From the NCBI RefSeq assembly GCF_000720255.1, contig NZ_JOJE01000001.1, positions 62,001 to 126,000 of the forward strand: DNA of 64,000 nucleotides, read 5' to 3'. A model generated the notes under the pieces. That model was not told the DNA's origin, searched no databases, and saw only the letters and a program-made list of their open reading frames with translations. Origin of the DNA: Streptomyces griseus subsp. griseus (GTDB lineage: Bacteria; Actinomycetota; Actinomycetes; Streptomycetales; Streptomycetaceae). Positions 42,571 through 51,659 of the stretch are shown piece by piece. Numbering within the stretch: position 1 is the first letter of the stretch; every line of letters begins with the position of its first letter. The translations under genes and the position numbers were made by a program.

Positions 42571-43344
42571 ATGTCGGCAGGCGAGACGGGGGGCGGGGCG
42601 CAGGTCAAGTCCGCGGTGCGGACGGTTGAGCTGCTCGAGTACTTCGCCGGCCGCCCCGGTATGCACTCCCTCGCGGCGGTCCAGGAAGCCGTCGGGTATC
42701 CCAAGTCCAGCCTCTACATGCTGCTGCGCACACTCGTGGAGCTGGGCTGGGTCGAGACGGACGCGACGGGCACACGGTACGGCATCGGCGTACGGGCGCT
42801 GCTGGTCGGCACGTCGTACATCGACGGCGACGAGGTGGTGGCGGCGGCCCGCCCGACGCTGGACCGGCTCTCCGACGACACCACGGAGACGATCCACCTG
42901 GCCCGCCTGGACGGTACGAACGTCGTCTACCTCGCCACCCGCCAGTCGCAGCACTACCTGCGTCCCTTCACCCGGGTCGGCCGCCGGCTGCCCGCGCACT
43001 CGACCTCGCTGGGCAAGTCGCTGCTGAGCACCTACTCCGACGAGCAGGTCCGCAAGATGCTGCCCGAGACGCTGCCGGCCCTGACCGAGCACACCATCAC
43101 CGACCGGGAGAAGCTCATCGAGGAGCTGCACCTGGTGCGGGACCAGGGCTTCGCCGTGGACCGCGAGGAGAACACGCTGGGCCTGCGCTGCTTCGGTGTG
43201 GCGATCCCGTACCGCACCCCGGCGCGCGACGCGATCAGCTGCTCGGTGCCGGTGGCCAGACTCACCCCCGCCCACGAGCAGATGGTCAAGGACGCCCTGT
43301 TCGACGCCCGTGACCGGCTGACACTCGCGACCCGGAGGCTCTGA
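42571..43344 (+). CDS. IclR-family transcriptional regulator
   Basis: A 257-residue regulator: winged HTH (AVRTVELLEYFAGRPGMHSL to TLVELGWVE) and a GAF-like effector domain with LPAHSTSLGKSLLS and the ending of the IclR type. I chose the ATG at 42571 with GAAGGGG upstream; an earlier ATG pair at 42523/42526 would add 16 residues over the promoter. Divergent from the aldehyde dehydrogenase, so a local regulator of sugar-acid catabolism is likely. Confidence 0.92.
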   Translation: MSAGETGGGAQVKSAVRTVELLEYFAGRPGMHSLAAVQEAVGYPKSSLYMLLRTLVELGWVETDATGTRYGIGVRALLVGTSYIDGDEVVAAARPTLDRLSDDTTETIHLARLDGTNVVYLATRQSQHYLRPFTRVGRRLPAHSTSLGKSLLSTYSDEQVRKMLPETLPALTEHTITDREKLIEELHLVRDQGFAVDREENTLGLRCFGVAIPYRTPARDAISCSVPVARLTPAHEQMVKDALFDARDRLTLATRRL

Positions 43345-43347
43345 ACT

Positions 43348-43818
43348 GTGCAGGTTGTACTGCGCGAGGTGCACGACAGCGACCTGCCGGTCTTCTACCG
43401 GCAGATGAATGATCCGCAGGCCGCCCGGATGGCGGCCTTCACCGCTGAGGACCCCGCCGACTGGGACGCCTTCGAGGCCCTGTGGAAACGCATCCGGTCC
43501 TCGGACGACATCGCGCGGACCGTCCTGGCGGACGGTGACGTGGTTGGCAGCGCGGCGGTGTACGGGGTGCCGGGTGAGCGCGAGGTGACGTATTGGGTGG
43601 ATCGCGCGTACTGGGGGCGCGGTGTGGCGACGGCCGCGCTGCGGGGGCTGCTGGCCGAGGTGCCCGAGCGGCCGCTCTACGCCCGCGCGGCGGCCGACAA
43701 CAAGGGCTCGCTGCGGGTCCTGGAGAAGTGCGGCTTCCAGGTCAGCGTGACGGCCAGGGGTTTCGCGAACGCCCGCGGCGAGGAGATCGACGAGGTCGTG
43801 CTGACGCTGGAGGGATGA
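43348..43818 (+). CDS. GNAT-family N-acetyltransferase
   Basis: A 156-residue RimJ/RimL-like GNAT protein: YWVDRAYWGRGVATAALRG includes the acetyl-CoA loop and AADNKGSLRVLEKCGFQ the C-terminal block. The GTG start lies 3 bp after the iclR stop, so the two are probably cotranscribed. Acceptor unknown. Confidence 0.88.
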   Translation: MQVVLREVHDSDLPVFYRQMNDPQAARMAAFTAEDPADWDAFEALWKRIRSSDDIARTVLADGDVVGSAAVYGVPGEREVTYWVDRAYWGRGVATAALRGLLAEVPERPLYARAAADNKGSLRVLEKCGFQVSVTARGFANARGEEIDEVVLTLEG

Positions 43819-43990
43819 GAGGCCGCTCCCCCGTGCGGCGGAGCGGGATCGTCACCGGGCGCGAGGCGGACCCGTCGGCGCCGCGCCGGCCCGGTCGCAT
43901 GACGCGGTCCGGCACCCTCGCTCCCCGACGCCGGCCCCTGTACGCCGTCGGCGTCGCCTCCTGCGCGAGCAGCCCTTGGGGGCCGGGGAC

Positions 43991-45268
43991 GTGAGGGGAT
44001 TCGTGGGGCTGCTGTTCGGGCGGCGGGCGCGACGACGCTGGGTCCATCTGGTCCTCGGCGGCGCGCTCGCGATGCCGTACGTCTTCGTGGGCGAGGCCGT
44101 CCTCGGTCCGGCGACCGGGGCGCACAGCGCCTTCGGCTCCTTTCCGCTCCAACTCGCCTCCTTCGCCGCCGGGCTGCCCCTGGCCGCCCTGACCGCCGCC
44201 CTGTTCCCCATGGCCCGGCCGCTGGAGGCCGGCGCCGCGCGCGCCCTGTGCGGCATCGATCCCGATGCCCTCGCGTACGACGCCGCCCGCACCCGGGGCG
44301 CCAAGGCGCGTACCGCGGGCTGGTTCGCCCTGCACCTCGGGTTCGGCGGGGTGATCTCGGGGATGTCGCTGGCCGTGCCGCCCTTCGCGGCCGTCCTGAT
44401 GGTGCTGCCCGTCGCCGTGGGTCTGGGCGACACCCGGCTCGGGCTGCCCGAAGTCCTCGGTGAGCCATGGGCGTTGGCGCTGGAGCCGGTCGCGGGCGGT
44501 GCTCTGCTCGCCGCCCTCGCCGGGTGCGCGGCCGGCTGCGGTGCGCTGCTCGCCCGCTGGGCGCCCGCGCTGCTCGGGCCGGCCCCCAAGGACCGGCTCG
44601 CCGCCGCCGAGGCCCGCGCGGCCGACCTCGCCGTACGCAACCGGCTCGCCCGTGAGCTGCACGACTCCGTCGGCCACGCCCTGAGCGCCGTGACCCTCCA
44701 GGCCGGTGCGGCCCGCCGGGTCCTCGACAGCGACCCGGAGTTCGTCCGGGAGGCCCTCGCGGCGATCGAGGAGACCACTCGGCGCACGGTGGGTGAACTG
44801 GACGCGGTGCTGGGCGTGTTGCGGGACGGCGACGCTCCCGGTACGGCCCCCGCGCCCACCCTCGACGCCGACCTCGACGGCCTGCTGCGCCGCACCCGCG
44901 CGGGCGGGCAGCGCGTGACGGCCACCGTCGAGGCGGCCGCCGGCTCCCTGCCCCCACTGCTGTCCCGCGAGGCCTACCGCATCGTCCAGGAGGGGCTGAG
45001 CAACGCCCTCCGCCACGCGGGCGGCCAGGCTGGCGTGGACCTGCGGATCGGTGTCGCCGACGACCACCTGGAGATCGCCGTCGAGAACCCCCTGAACGGC
45101 ACCGCGCCCTCCCGTCCCGGTGGCGGCCACGGCCTGCGCGGCATCGCGGACCGGGCCCGCCTGCTGGGCGGCACGGCGGAGGCGGGCCCGCAGCACGACG
45201 GCACATGGCGACTGCGCGTCCGGCTGCCGATCCGCACGACAGGACCGACGATGAAGGAATCCGCGTGA
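43991..45268 (+). CDS. NarL-type sensor histidine kinase
   Basis: A 425-residue membrane kinase. The N-terminal 190 residues contain four or so hydrophobic segments. The HisKA_3 dimerisation helix has the phosphoacceptor His224 in LARELHDSVGHALSAV. The HATPase domain shows IVQEGLSNALRHAGG and GGGHGLRGIADRA. I prefer GTG 43991 (after GGGGCCGGGG) to a TTG at 43976. The stop is overlapped by the response regulator start (GTGA). Signal unknown. Confidence 0.92.
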   Translation: MRGFVGLLFGRRARRRWVHLVLGGALAMPYVFVGEAVLGPATGAHSAFGSFPLQLASFAAGLPLAALTAALFPMARPLEAGAARALCGIDPDALAYDAARTRGAKARTAGWFALHLGFGGVISGMSLAVPPFAAVLMVLPVAVGLGDTRLGLPEVLGEPWALALEPVAGGALLAALAGCAAGCGALLARWAPALLGPAPKDRLAAAEARAADLAVRNRLARELHDSVGHALSAVTLQAGAARRVLDSDPEFVREALAAIEETTRRTVGELDAVLGVLRDGDAPGTAPAPTLDADLDGLLRRTRAGGQRVTATVEAAAGSLPPLLSREAYRIVQEGLSNALRHAGGQAGVDLRIGVADDHLEIAVENPLNGTAPSRPGGGHGLRGIADRARLLGGTAEAGPQHDGTWRLRVRLPIRTTGPTMKESA

Positions 45269-45924
45269 CCGAACCCACCATCCGTGTCGTCCTCGCCGAC
45301 GACGAGCGCATGGTCCGCACCGCCCTGCGCGCCATCCTCTCCGCCGAGCCGGACCTGGAAGTGGTCGGCGAGGCGGCCACCGGGGCCGAGGCCGTGTCGG
45401 TCGTCCGGGAGGCGGCGCCGGACGTGGTACTGATGGACGTGCGCATGCCCGAGGTCGACGGCATCCGCGCCACCGAGCAGATCCTCGCCGGCCTCCCCGA
45501 GCCGCCGAGGATCGTCGTCGTCACCACCTTCGAGAACGACTCCTACGTCTATGACGCCCTGCGCGCCGGAGCCGCCGGGTTCCTGCTCAAGCGGGCCGAC
45601 GCGGACGCGCTGGTCCAGGCCGTACGGCTGGTCGCGCGCACCGACAGCCTGCTGTTCCCGTCCGCGGTGCGGGCGCTGGCCACCGAGCACGCGCGCGTGC
45701 ACGCCGCGCCCCCGGCGTGGGTGAGCGGGCTCACCGGCCGGGAGAGCGAGGTGCTGCGGCACATGGCCGGCGGGCTCACCAACGCCGAGATCGCCCGCCG
45801 TATGGGCGTCGGCCCGGCCACCGTGAAGACGCACGTGGCGGCCGTCCTGGCCAAGACCGGCACCCGCGACCGCACCCAGGCGGTCATCGCGGCGTACGAA
45901 GCGGGTTTCATGAACGTCCGATGA
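45265..45924 (+). CDS. NarL/LuxR-type response regulator
   Basis: A 219-residue regulator. Receiver domain with acidic pocket ADDE (residues 11-14), phosphoacceptor Asp58 in VVLMDVRMPEVDG and Lys in FLLKRAD. LuxR-type HTH at the end: LTGRESEVLRHMAGGLTNAE followed by GVGPATVKTHVAAVLAKTG. Translationally coupled to the kinase; the next gene, a penicillin-binding protein, begins 55 bp downstream and is a plausible target or operon member. Confidence 0.95.
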   Translation: MTEPTIRVVLADDERMVRTALRAILSAEPDLEVVGEAATGAEAVSVVREAAPDVVLMDVRMPEVDGIRATEQILAGLPEPPRIVVVTTFENDSYVYDALRAGAAGFLLKRADADALVQAVRLVARTDSLLFPSAVRALATEHARVHAAPPAWVSGLTGRESEVLRHMAGGLTNAEIARRMGVGPATVKTHVAAVLAKTGTRDRTQAVIAAYEAGFMNVR

Positions 45925-45979
45925 GAAATCCGCCTGGATGGGAACGATCCACTCGACGTCGCACGTCTTTCTGACTGGG

Positions 45980-47431
45980 ATGAACAAGACGATCAGGCGG
46001 GCCTCCGTCTTCGCGCTGCTCCTCGTGTTCGCGCTGCTGGTCAGGGCCACATGGGTGCAGTTCTACGACGGCACGGCCCTAGCGGACAGCAAGGACAACC
46101 GGCGGAACGCGATCGAGACGTACGCGGCACCGCTCGGGAACATCATCGTGGGCGGCAAGTCCGTCACCGGCTCGACCCGGACGGGCAGCGGCGACCTCGC
46201 GTACAAACGGACGTACGCCAACGGTCCGTTGTACGCGGCGGTGACCGGCTACGCCTCCCAGGCCTACGCGCCCACCCAGCTGGAGGGCATCTACGCCGAC
46301 CTGCTCAACGGCACGGACACCCGGCTGAAGACCGTGATGGACACGGTCACCAACCAGCGGGCCGCCCCGGGCAACGTGGTCACGACGATCGACCCGGACG
46401 TGCAGAAGGCCGCGTACGGCGCGCTCGGCGACAAGAAGGGCGCCGCCGTCGCCATCGACCCGAAGACCGGCAGGATCCTTGCCGTGGCGTCGACACCGTC
46501 GTACGACCCGTCGTCGCTCACCGATGCCAACACCGCCGGCGCGGCCTGGAAGAGGCTCACCAAGGACCCGGAGAAGCCGCTCACCAACCGTGCCCTGCGG
46601 CAGCCGCTGCCACCGGGGTCGACGTTCAAGCTGGTCGTGGCGGCGGCCGCGCTGGAGGACGGGCTGTACTCGTCGGTGGACGAGAAGACGGACAGCCCCG
46701 ATCCGTACCGGCTGCCGGGCTCCACGACGGACCTGTCGAACGAGAACCCCAACGCCCCCTGCACCAACGCCTCGATCCGCACCGCCCTGCAGTACTCCTG
46801 CAACAACGTCTTCGCCAAGATGGCCGTCAAGCTGGGCCAGGACAAGGTGAAGGCGATGGCCGACAAGTTCGGCTTCAACAACGACGCCCAGGACGTGCCG
46901 GTGCGGGCCTACACGAGCCTGTACCCCTCGGACATGGACGAGGCGGGGACGGCCCTGACCGGCATCGGCCAGTTCGACGTCACGGCGACCCCGCTCCAGA
47001 TGGCGATGGTGTCGGCGGCGATAGCCAACGGCGGCAAGCTGGTCTCGCCGCACATGGTGTCCCAGATCACCGACAGCGGTGGTGACGTCCTGAAGAACTA
47101 CGACGACGACACCAGCACCACGGAGATCCTCAGCTCCTCGACCGCCGAGCAGCTCCAGTCGGCGATGCAGACGGTCATCGAGAAGGGCACCGGCACGAAC
47201 GCGCGGATCCCCGGCGCGACGGTGGGCGGCAAGACCGGTACGGCTCAGCACGGCGAGAAGAACAGCCAGACGCCGTACGCGTGGTTCACCTCGTACGCGA
47301 AGGCCGGTGACAAGGAGGTCGCCGTGGCGGTGATCGTGGAGCAGTCCAACGCGGCCCGCTCGGAGGTCAGCGGCAATGGGCTGGCCGCGCCGGTGGCCAA
47401 GGCGACGATGGAGGCGGCACTCAAGAACTGA
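45980..47431 (+). CDS. penicillin-binding protein, monofunctional transpeptidase (PbpA/FtsI type)
   Basis: A 483-residue D,D-transpeptidase with one N-terminal membrane helix (VFALLLVFALLVRATWVQF). All three penicillin-binding motifs are seen: SxxK at Ser214 in PGSTFK, SxN at Ser273 in YSCNN, and KTG at 418-420 in GGKTGTAQ. The N-terminal dimerisation region with NRRNAIETYAAPLGNIIVGG resembles PbpA of actinobacteria. There is no transglycosylase domain. I chose ATG 45980 because translation from 45938 adds hydrophilic sequence before the helix. Confidence 0.93.
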   Translation: MNKTIRRASVFALLLVFALLVRATWVQFYDGTALADSKDNRRNAIETYAAPLGNIIVGGKSVTGSTRTGSGDLAYKRTYANGPLYAAVTGYASQAYAPTQLEGIYADLLNGTDTRLKTVMDTVTNQRAAPGNVVTTIDPDVQKAAYGALGDKKGAAVAIDPKTGRILAVASTPSYDPSSLTDANTAGAAWKRLTKDPEKPLTNRALRQPLPPGSTFKLVVAAAALEDGLYSSVDEKTDSPDPYRLPGSTTDLSNENPNAPCTNASIRTALQYSCNNVFAKMAVKLGQDKVKAMADKFGFNNDAQDVPVRAYTSLYPSDMDEAGTALTGIGQFDVTATPLQMAMVSAAIANGGKLVSPHMVSQITDSGGDVLKNYDDDTSTTEILSSSTAEQLQSAMQTVIEKGTGTNARIPGATVGGKTGTAQHGEKNSQTPYAWFTSYAKAGDKEVAVAVIVEQSNAARSEVSGNGLAAPVAKATMEAALKN

Positions 47432-47436
47432 GCGTC

Positions 47437-47461
47437 GGGGCAGCCCGATCAGGGCTGCCCC
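47437..47461. terminator. bidirectional terminator between pbp and purine permease
   Basis: GGGGCAGCCC-GATCA-GGGCTGCCCC is a perfect 10-bp stem located in the 36-bp gap between the two convergent genes. Confidence 0.9.
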
Positions 47462-47467
47462 CTCACC

Positions 47468-48919
47468 TCATTTGACGCCCAGGATCTGCTCGATCGGGTC
47501 GATGCCGAAGTAGACGAGGAACAGTGCCGACGCTCCCCACAGCAGCCAGTGGACGTCCTTCGCCTTGCCCAGCACCGACTTGATGACGACGTACGCGAGG
47601 AAGCCCGCGCCGATGCCGTTGGTGATGGAGTAGGTGAACGGCATCACGGCGATCGTGAGGAACGCGGGGATGGCGATCTCGTACTTGTCCCAGTCGATGC
47701 TCTTGACCTGGGTCATCATCAGGAAGCCGACGGCGACGAGCGCGGGGGCCGCCGCCTGGAGCGGGACGATGGTGAGCAGCGGGGTGAGGAACAGGGCGAG
47801 GGCGAAGAGGCCGCCGGTGACCAGGTTGGAGAAGCCGGTGCGCGAGCCCTCGCCGACGCCCGCCGCCGACTCGATGTAGGAGGTCGCGGAGGAGGCGGAG
47901 GACGCGCCTCCGGCGACCGCGGCCGCGCCGTCGATGAGCAGCACCCGGCCCAGGTTGGGCACCTGGCCCTTCTCGTCCAGCAGGCCCGCCTCGGCGCTGA
48001 TGCCGACGACGGTGCCCATGGTGTCGAAGAAGTCGGACAGGATCAGCGTGAAGATCAGCAGGACGACGGTGATCGCGCTGGTCTCGCTGAAGGCGCCGAA
48101 CAGGCTGAAGTGGCCGATGAGTCCGAAGTCGGGGGCGTCCACGACCTTGTCGGGCCAGGCCGGTGTGGTCAGGCCCCAGCTCTTGATGTCGGCGATCGAG
48201 TTGATGACGATCGCGACGACCGTCATCGTCACGATGCTGATGAGGATGGCGCCCTTGACCTTGCGGGCGAGCAGTCCGATGGTCAGCAGCACGCCGAGGC
48301 AGAACACGAGGATCGGCCACCCGGCGAGGGTGCCGGTGCCGCCGAGCTGCACGGGGACGGTGGTACCCGCGGCGTCGGGGATGCGGCTGACGAAGCCGGC
48401 GTCGACGAAGCCGATGAAGGCGATGAACAGGCCGATGCCGACGCTGATCGCCTGCTTCAGCGGTTGCGGGATGGCGTGCATGACGGCCTCGCGCAGGCCG
48501 GTCACCACCAGGACGCAGATCAGCAGGCCCTCGACGACGATGAGGCCCATCGCGTCGTCCCAGCTCATCAGCGGGGCGATCTGGAAGGCGACGACGGCGT
48601 TCAGTCCGAGGCCCGCGGCCAGCGCCAGGGGGAGATTGCCGCCGACGCCCATGACGATCGTCATCACAGCGGCCACCAGGGCGGTGGCCGTGGTGAGTTG
48701 GACGGTGTCGAGCTGGTGGCCGAACTTGTCCTTGGCGCTGCCCAGGATGATGGGATTCAGGACAAGGATGTAGGCCATCGTGAAGAACGTGGCGAAGCCG
48801 CCGCGTATCTCCCGGCCGAAGGTGGATCCCCGTTCGGAGATCTTGAAGAACCGGTCGACGCTGTTCACCGCCGGTGGCGGGGCACTTGACCGGTCGGTCA
48901 CCTTCTGCGTCTCGGACAT
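47468..48919 (-). CDS. NCS2-family purine permease (AzgA/GhxP type)
   Basis: A 483-residue membrane protein with about 13 hydrophobic segments. RGGFATFFTMAYILVLNPIIL, GLGLNAVVAF, ILSDFFDTMGTVVG and ASSASSATSYIESAAGVGEG are hallmarks of the AzgA-like branch that imports adenine, guanine or hypoxanthine with protons. ATG at 48919 lies downstream of AAGGAG. Substrate within purines is not decided by sequence. Confidence 0.94.
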   Translation of the reverse strand: MSETQKVTDRSSAPPPAVNSVDRFFKISERGSTFGREIRGGFATFFTMAYILVLNPIILGSAKDKFGHQLDTVQLTTATALVAAVMTIVMGVGGNLPLALAAGLGLNAVVAFQIAPLMSWDDAMGLIVVEGLLICVLVVTGLREAVMHAIPQPLKQAISVGIGLFIAFIGFVDAGFVSRIPDAAGTTVPVQLGGTGTLAGWPILVFCLGVLLTIGLLARKVKGAILISIVTMTVVAIVINSIADIKSWGLTTPAWPDKVVDAPDFGLIGHFSLFGAFSETSAITVVLLIFTLILSDFFDTMGTVVGISAEAGLLDEKGQVPNLGRVLLIDGAAAVAGGASSASSATSYIESAAGVGEGSRTGFSNLVTGGLFALALFLTPLLTIVPLQAAAPALVAVGFLMMTQVKSIDWDKYEIAIPAFLTIAVMPFTYSITNGIGAGFLAYVVIKSVLGKAKDVHWLLWGASALFLVYFGIDPIEQILGVK

Positions 48920-49121
48920 GGGCGGACACTCCTTGTTCCCTGGTCGGACGGTGTGCGGATGCTGGCTGGATTGTTCCGTCGTTGAACCCGTGCCAGGTTT
49001 TCTCCGTGTTACGGAATCGGGTTCGGGCGACCATACGGCGTTCGAAGCCCCGTACGAACCCCGTCGTTGATCGCTGCTACGCTTCCCGATCTCGTCCCGT
49101 CACCTCCCCGGGACATACTCA

Positions 49122-49137
49122 TGTCATTCACATGACA
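49122..49137. promoter_or_regulatory. dyad TGTCAT-TCAC-ATGACA upstream of the SigE-type sigma gene
   Basis: A perfect 6-bp inverted repeat with a 4-nt spacer lies 54 bp before the sigma gene start in the 271-bp intergenic region shared with the purine permease. It could bind a dimeric regulator of either gene. Confidence 0.5.
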
Positions 49138-49190
49138 CGCACAGGCACCCCGTACCAGGTGCCCGGAGTCGCACCGAGAAGAGGTCACCC

Positions 49191-49757
49191 GTGGGCACAG
49201 TCGTCGACGACGCCGCCTCCGTGGAATTCCATGCCTTCTTCGAACGCCACTACGCCGAACTGTCCCGCCTGGCCCACCTCTTGACCGGCGAGTCGGACGC
49301 CGCGGACGATCTGGCGGCGGACGCGCTGCTGGCCTTGTGGAACCGCTGGGACCGGGTGCGCGCGGCCGACCATCCGGTGGCGTACGCGCGCGGCGTCGTC
49401 GCCAACCTGGCCCGCACCCGCATCCGCAGCGCCGTGCGCGAGCGTCGCAGGATCGCCCTGTTCTGGTCGCAGCGCGAGGAGAAGACCGAGAACCCGGACA
49501 TCGCGGGCGTGGTGGACGTCCAGTCGGCACTGCGTAGACTCCCGTTCCGCAAACGGGCCTGCGTGGTGCTGCGGCACGCCTTCGACCTCTCGGAGAAGGA
49601 CACCGCGCTCGCCCTCGGGATCTCGGTCGGTACGGTGAAGAGCCAGACCTCCAAGGGAATGGCCGAGCTGCAGAAGCTGCTCGGTACGCAGCGAGCTCCA
49701 CAGCGGGTGCGTGTGGTGATGGCGCGCACCGGTGAGGCCGGAGGAAGGGACCGATGA
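49191..49757 (+). CDS. SigE-family ECF RNA polymerase sigma factor
   Basis: A 188-residue group IV sigma factor of the actinobacterial SigE-like subfamily. Region 2 runs from FHAFFERHYAELSRLAHLL to about residue 60 (LAADALLALWNRW); region 4 contains LRRLPFRKRACVVLRHAF and the recognition helix ALALGISVGTVKSQTSKGM. GTG start with GAAGAGG upstream. It overlaps the next gene by ATGA; the partner probably controls it. Confidence 0.93.
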   Translation: MGTVVDDAASVEFHAFFERHYAELSRLAHLLTGESDAADDLAADALLALWNRWDRVRAADHPVAYARGVVANLARTRIRSAVRERRRIALFWSQREEKTENPDIAGVVDVQSALRRLPFRKRACVVLRHAFDLSEKDTALALGISVGTVKSQTSKGMAELQKLLGTQRAPQRVRVVMARTGEAGGRDR

Positions 49758-50608
49758 CCATGCAGCGGGACGTGCACGACGAGCTGCGCGCCCGGCTGCA
49801 CCAGGCGGCCGGGTCCCACGAGCCGGACCGGGCGCGCATCCTGGCCCGGATCGAGCGCGGCATGACCGAGCAGGACCGGCCCGACCACCGGGCGACGCGT
49901 CCGGCGGTGCTGAGCTGGGCGCGGATCGCGGGTGCCACGGCCGCGGTGGCCGGCATGCTCGCGGTCGGCGGCTACGCGGTGGCGTCCGCGGTGAAGGACG
50001 AGCCCCCGCAGCAGCAGACGGTGCAGACCTCGCCCACCCCGGTACGCTCCCCCGACGCGACCAGTCGGCCGCCCGCCTCCCCGTCCCCGACGCCGACGTC
50101 CGCGGGTCGGGGAGAGACGGGCAGGTCGGGCCCGCCCCCGTCGCACACCGCCGACTCCAAGCCGTCCACCTCGGCGCCCGCGCCGCCGCCTGCGCAGGGG
50201 TCCGAGGACGGCCCGCTCTGGTCGGACGGCTCGGTGGACCCACACAGCAACGACTTCTGGGCGCAGAGCAACCTCACCCTCAAGACGTCCCAACAACTCA
50301 CCGCGCTCACCGTGCGACTGAAGGTCGCCCAGACCGGCGGTGTCTCGTCGGCGGGCGCCTGGCGCTCGCTGCCCGAGGCCGACTTCACCCAGACGATCGA
50401 GGAGAAGGACGGCTTCCTCGTCTACACCTGGGTGCTCAAGGAGGGCCGTACGGTCCCGAAGGGCGAGTGGGTGTTCGCGGGGCAGTACGACCACGACCGC
50501 GGCGGCCGGGACGCGAAGGACGACAGCTACCGGATCACCGCCACGGCGGCAGGCCAACAGCGCGCGGTGGACGGCGACTTCGCGGCCCGCGACACCAACG
50601 ACTCCTGA
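49754..50608 (+). CDS. single-pass membrane protein, likely partner of the SigE-type sigma
   Basis: A 284-residue protein with a charged N-terminal cytosolic stretch (1-55), one transmembrane helix (IAGATAAVAGMLAVGGYAVAS, about 57-77), a Pro/Ser/Thr-rich linker (about 85-150) and an extracytoplasmic domain with FWAQSNLTLKTSQQLTALTV. It lacks the H-x3-C-x2-C zinc motif of classic anti-sigma factors. Overlap with the sigma gene suggests an anti-sigma or accessory role. An ATG 6 nt downstream is an alternative start. Confidence 0.8.
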   Translation: MTMQRDVHDELRARLHQAAGSHEPDRARILARIERGMTEQDRPDHRATRPAVLSWARIAGATAAVAGMLAVGGYAVASAVKDEPPQQQTVQTSPTPVRSPDATSRPPASPSPTPTSAGRGETGRSGPPPSHTADSKPSTSAPAPPPAQGSEDGPLWSDGSVDPHSNDFWAQSNLTLKTSQQLTALTVRLKVAQTGGVSSAGAWRSLPEADFTQTIEEKDGFLVYTWVLKEGRTVPKGEWVFAGQYDHDRGGRDAKDDSYRITATAAGQQRAVDGDFAARDTNDS

Positions 50609-50646
50609 GAGCTTTCGCAGCAGTCGGCGAGCGCCGAGGTGGACAC

Positions 50647-51648
50647 TCACCTCCGCACGAGCGACTCCACCGCCGTGACGGCCTCGGACAGCCCCGATGG
50701 ATGCGGCAGCCCCGGCGCCGTCTGTCCGGCCCAGCCGGGACCGAGGGTCAGGACCAGCGGCTTCCTGCGGGCGCCCCGCACACCCCACTCGAGCGCTGCG
50801 ACGTGCTGGGCCAGCGGCCGGCTCGCCGTGGCACGGGACTGCGCCCACAGCCCTACCACCGCCGGTCCGGTCCGGCGCACGGCGGCCAGGAGTGACTCGA
50901 CGGGCAGTGCGCCACCGAACATGCGGACCGGGAGGTCGCGCTCGGCCAGCGCGGCGGCCAGCACCTCCAGCGGCAACGTGTGATGCTCCGCGGGCACACA
51001 GGCGAGGAGGGTGGTGGCACCGGGCCGGTCGGCGGCCACGGGCGGGGAGTGGCGCCGCAGCGCGCCGGAGACGTGCCAGGACAGGAAGTGCTCGACCTCC
51101 ACGTACCTCTCCCCCGAGCTCTCCCACTTGCGGCCGACCGCCTGCAGCGTGGGCATGATCACCTCCGTCCAGGCGGTGATCAGGCCGTGCTCCTCGACGG
51201 CCGCCCTCAGCAGCTCGTCGAGAGCGGTGGCGTCGAGACGCAGGGCCGCGCGCGCGAGGCCCTTGCACTCCCGTCGTACGTCACCCAGTCGCAGACCGGT
51301 GCCGGCCCGGCCGCGCCCGCGGGCCGCCGCCGCGGGCTGTGAGGGAGCGGTACGCGTCGTCTGTGAGGCGCCGTCCGCACTCGGTTCCGCGAGCGCCAGG
51401 CGGGCGGCCTCGGCGGGGGGCAGTCCGGTCGCCGTGAGGGAGCACATCCGCTCCAGCCGTGCCACGTCGTCGGCGGTCCAGCGGCGGTGGCGGCCGTCGG
51501 TGTGGCCGGTGGGGCCGAGGCCGTAGCGACGGTCCCAGGACCGGACCGTTGTGGGCGCCACCCCGAGCCGTCTCGCCACCTCTCCGGTGGTCAGCCCGCC
51601 GCCATGCGACGCACCGGCCTGATCACCGTCGCTCCTGTCGTGACTCAC
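50647..51648 (-). CDS. MerR-family regulator with cobalamin-binding domain (CarH/LitR-like)
   Basis: A 333-residue three-part regulator. The MerR HTH spans about 18-85 (LTTGEVARRLGVAPTTVRSW). A helical cap domain (about 115-205) has Trp175 and the Glu186-His187 pair, the light/B12 cap signature, here with ten residues between Trp and Glu-His where I remember nine in CarH. The B12-binding domain has Glu221-His222-His223 in PAEHHTLPLEVL, keeping the E-x-H lower-ligand register but with Pro for the usual Gly. CarH/LitR proteins are AdoCbl-dependent light-sensing repressors. GTG start at 51648. Divergent from an ECF sigma gene. Confidence 0.9.
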   Translation of the reverse strand: MSHDRSDGDQAGASHGGGLTTGEVARRLGVAPTTVRSWDRRYGLGPTGHTDGRHRRWTADDVARLERMCSLTATGLPPAEAARLALAEPSADGASQTTRTAPSQPAAAARGRGRAGTGLRLGDVRRECKGLARAALRLDATALDELLRAAVEEHGLITAWTEVIMPTLQAVGRKWESSGERYVEVEHFLSWHVSGALRRHSPPVAADRPGATTLLACVPAEHHTLPLEVLAAALAERDLPVRMFGGALPVESLLAAVRRTGPAVVGLWAQSRATASRPLAQHVAALEWGVRGARRKPLVLTLGPGWAGQTAPGLPHPSGLSEAVTAVESLVRR

Positions 51649-51659
51649 ACTCCCATCAT

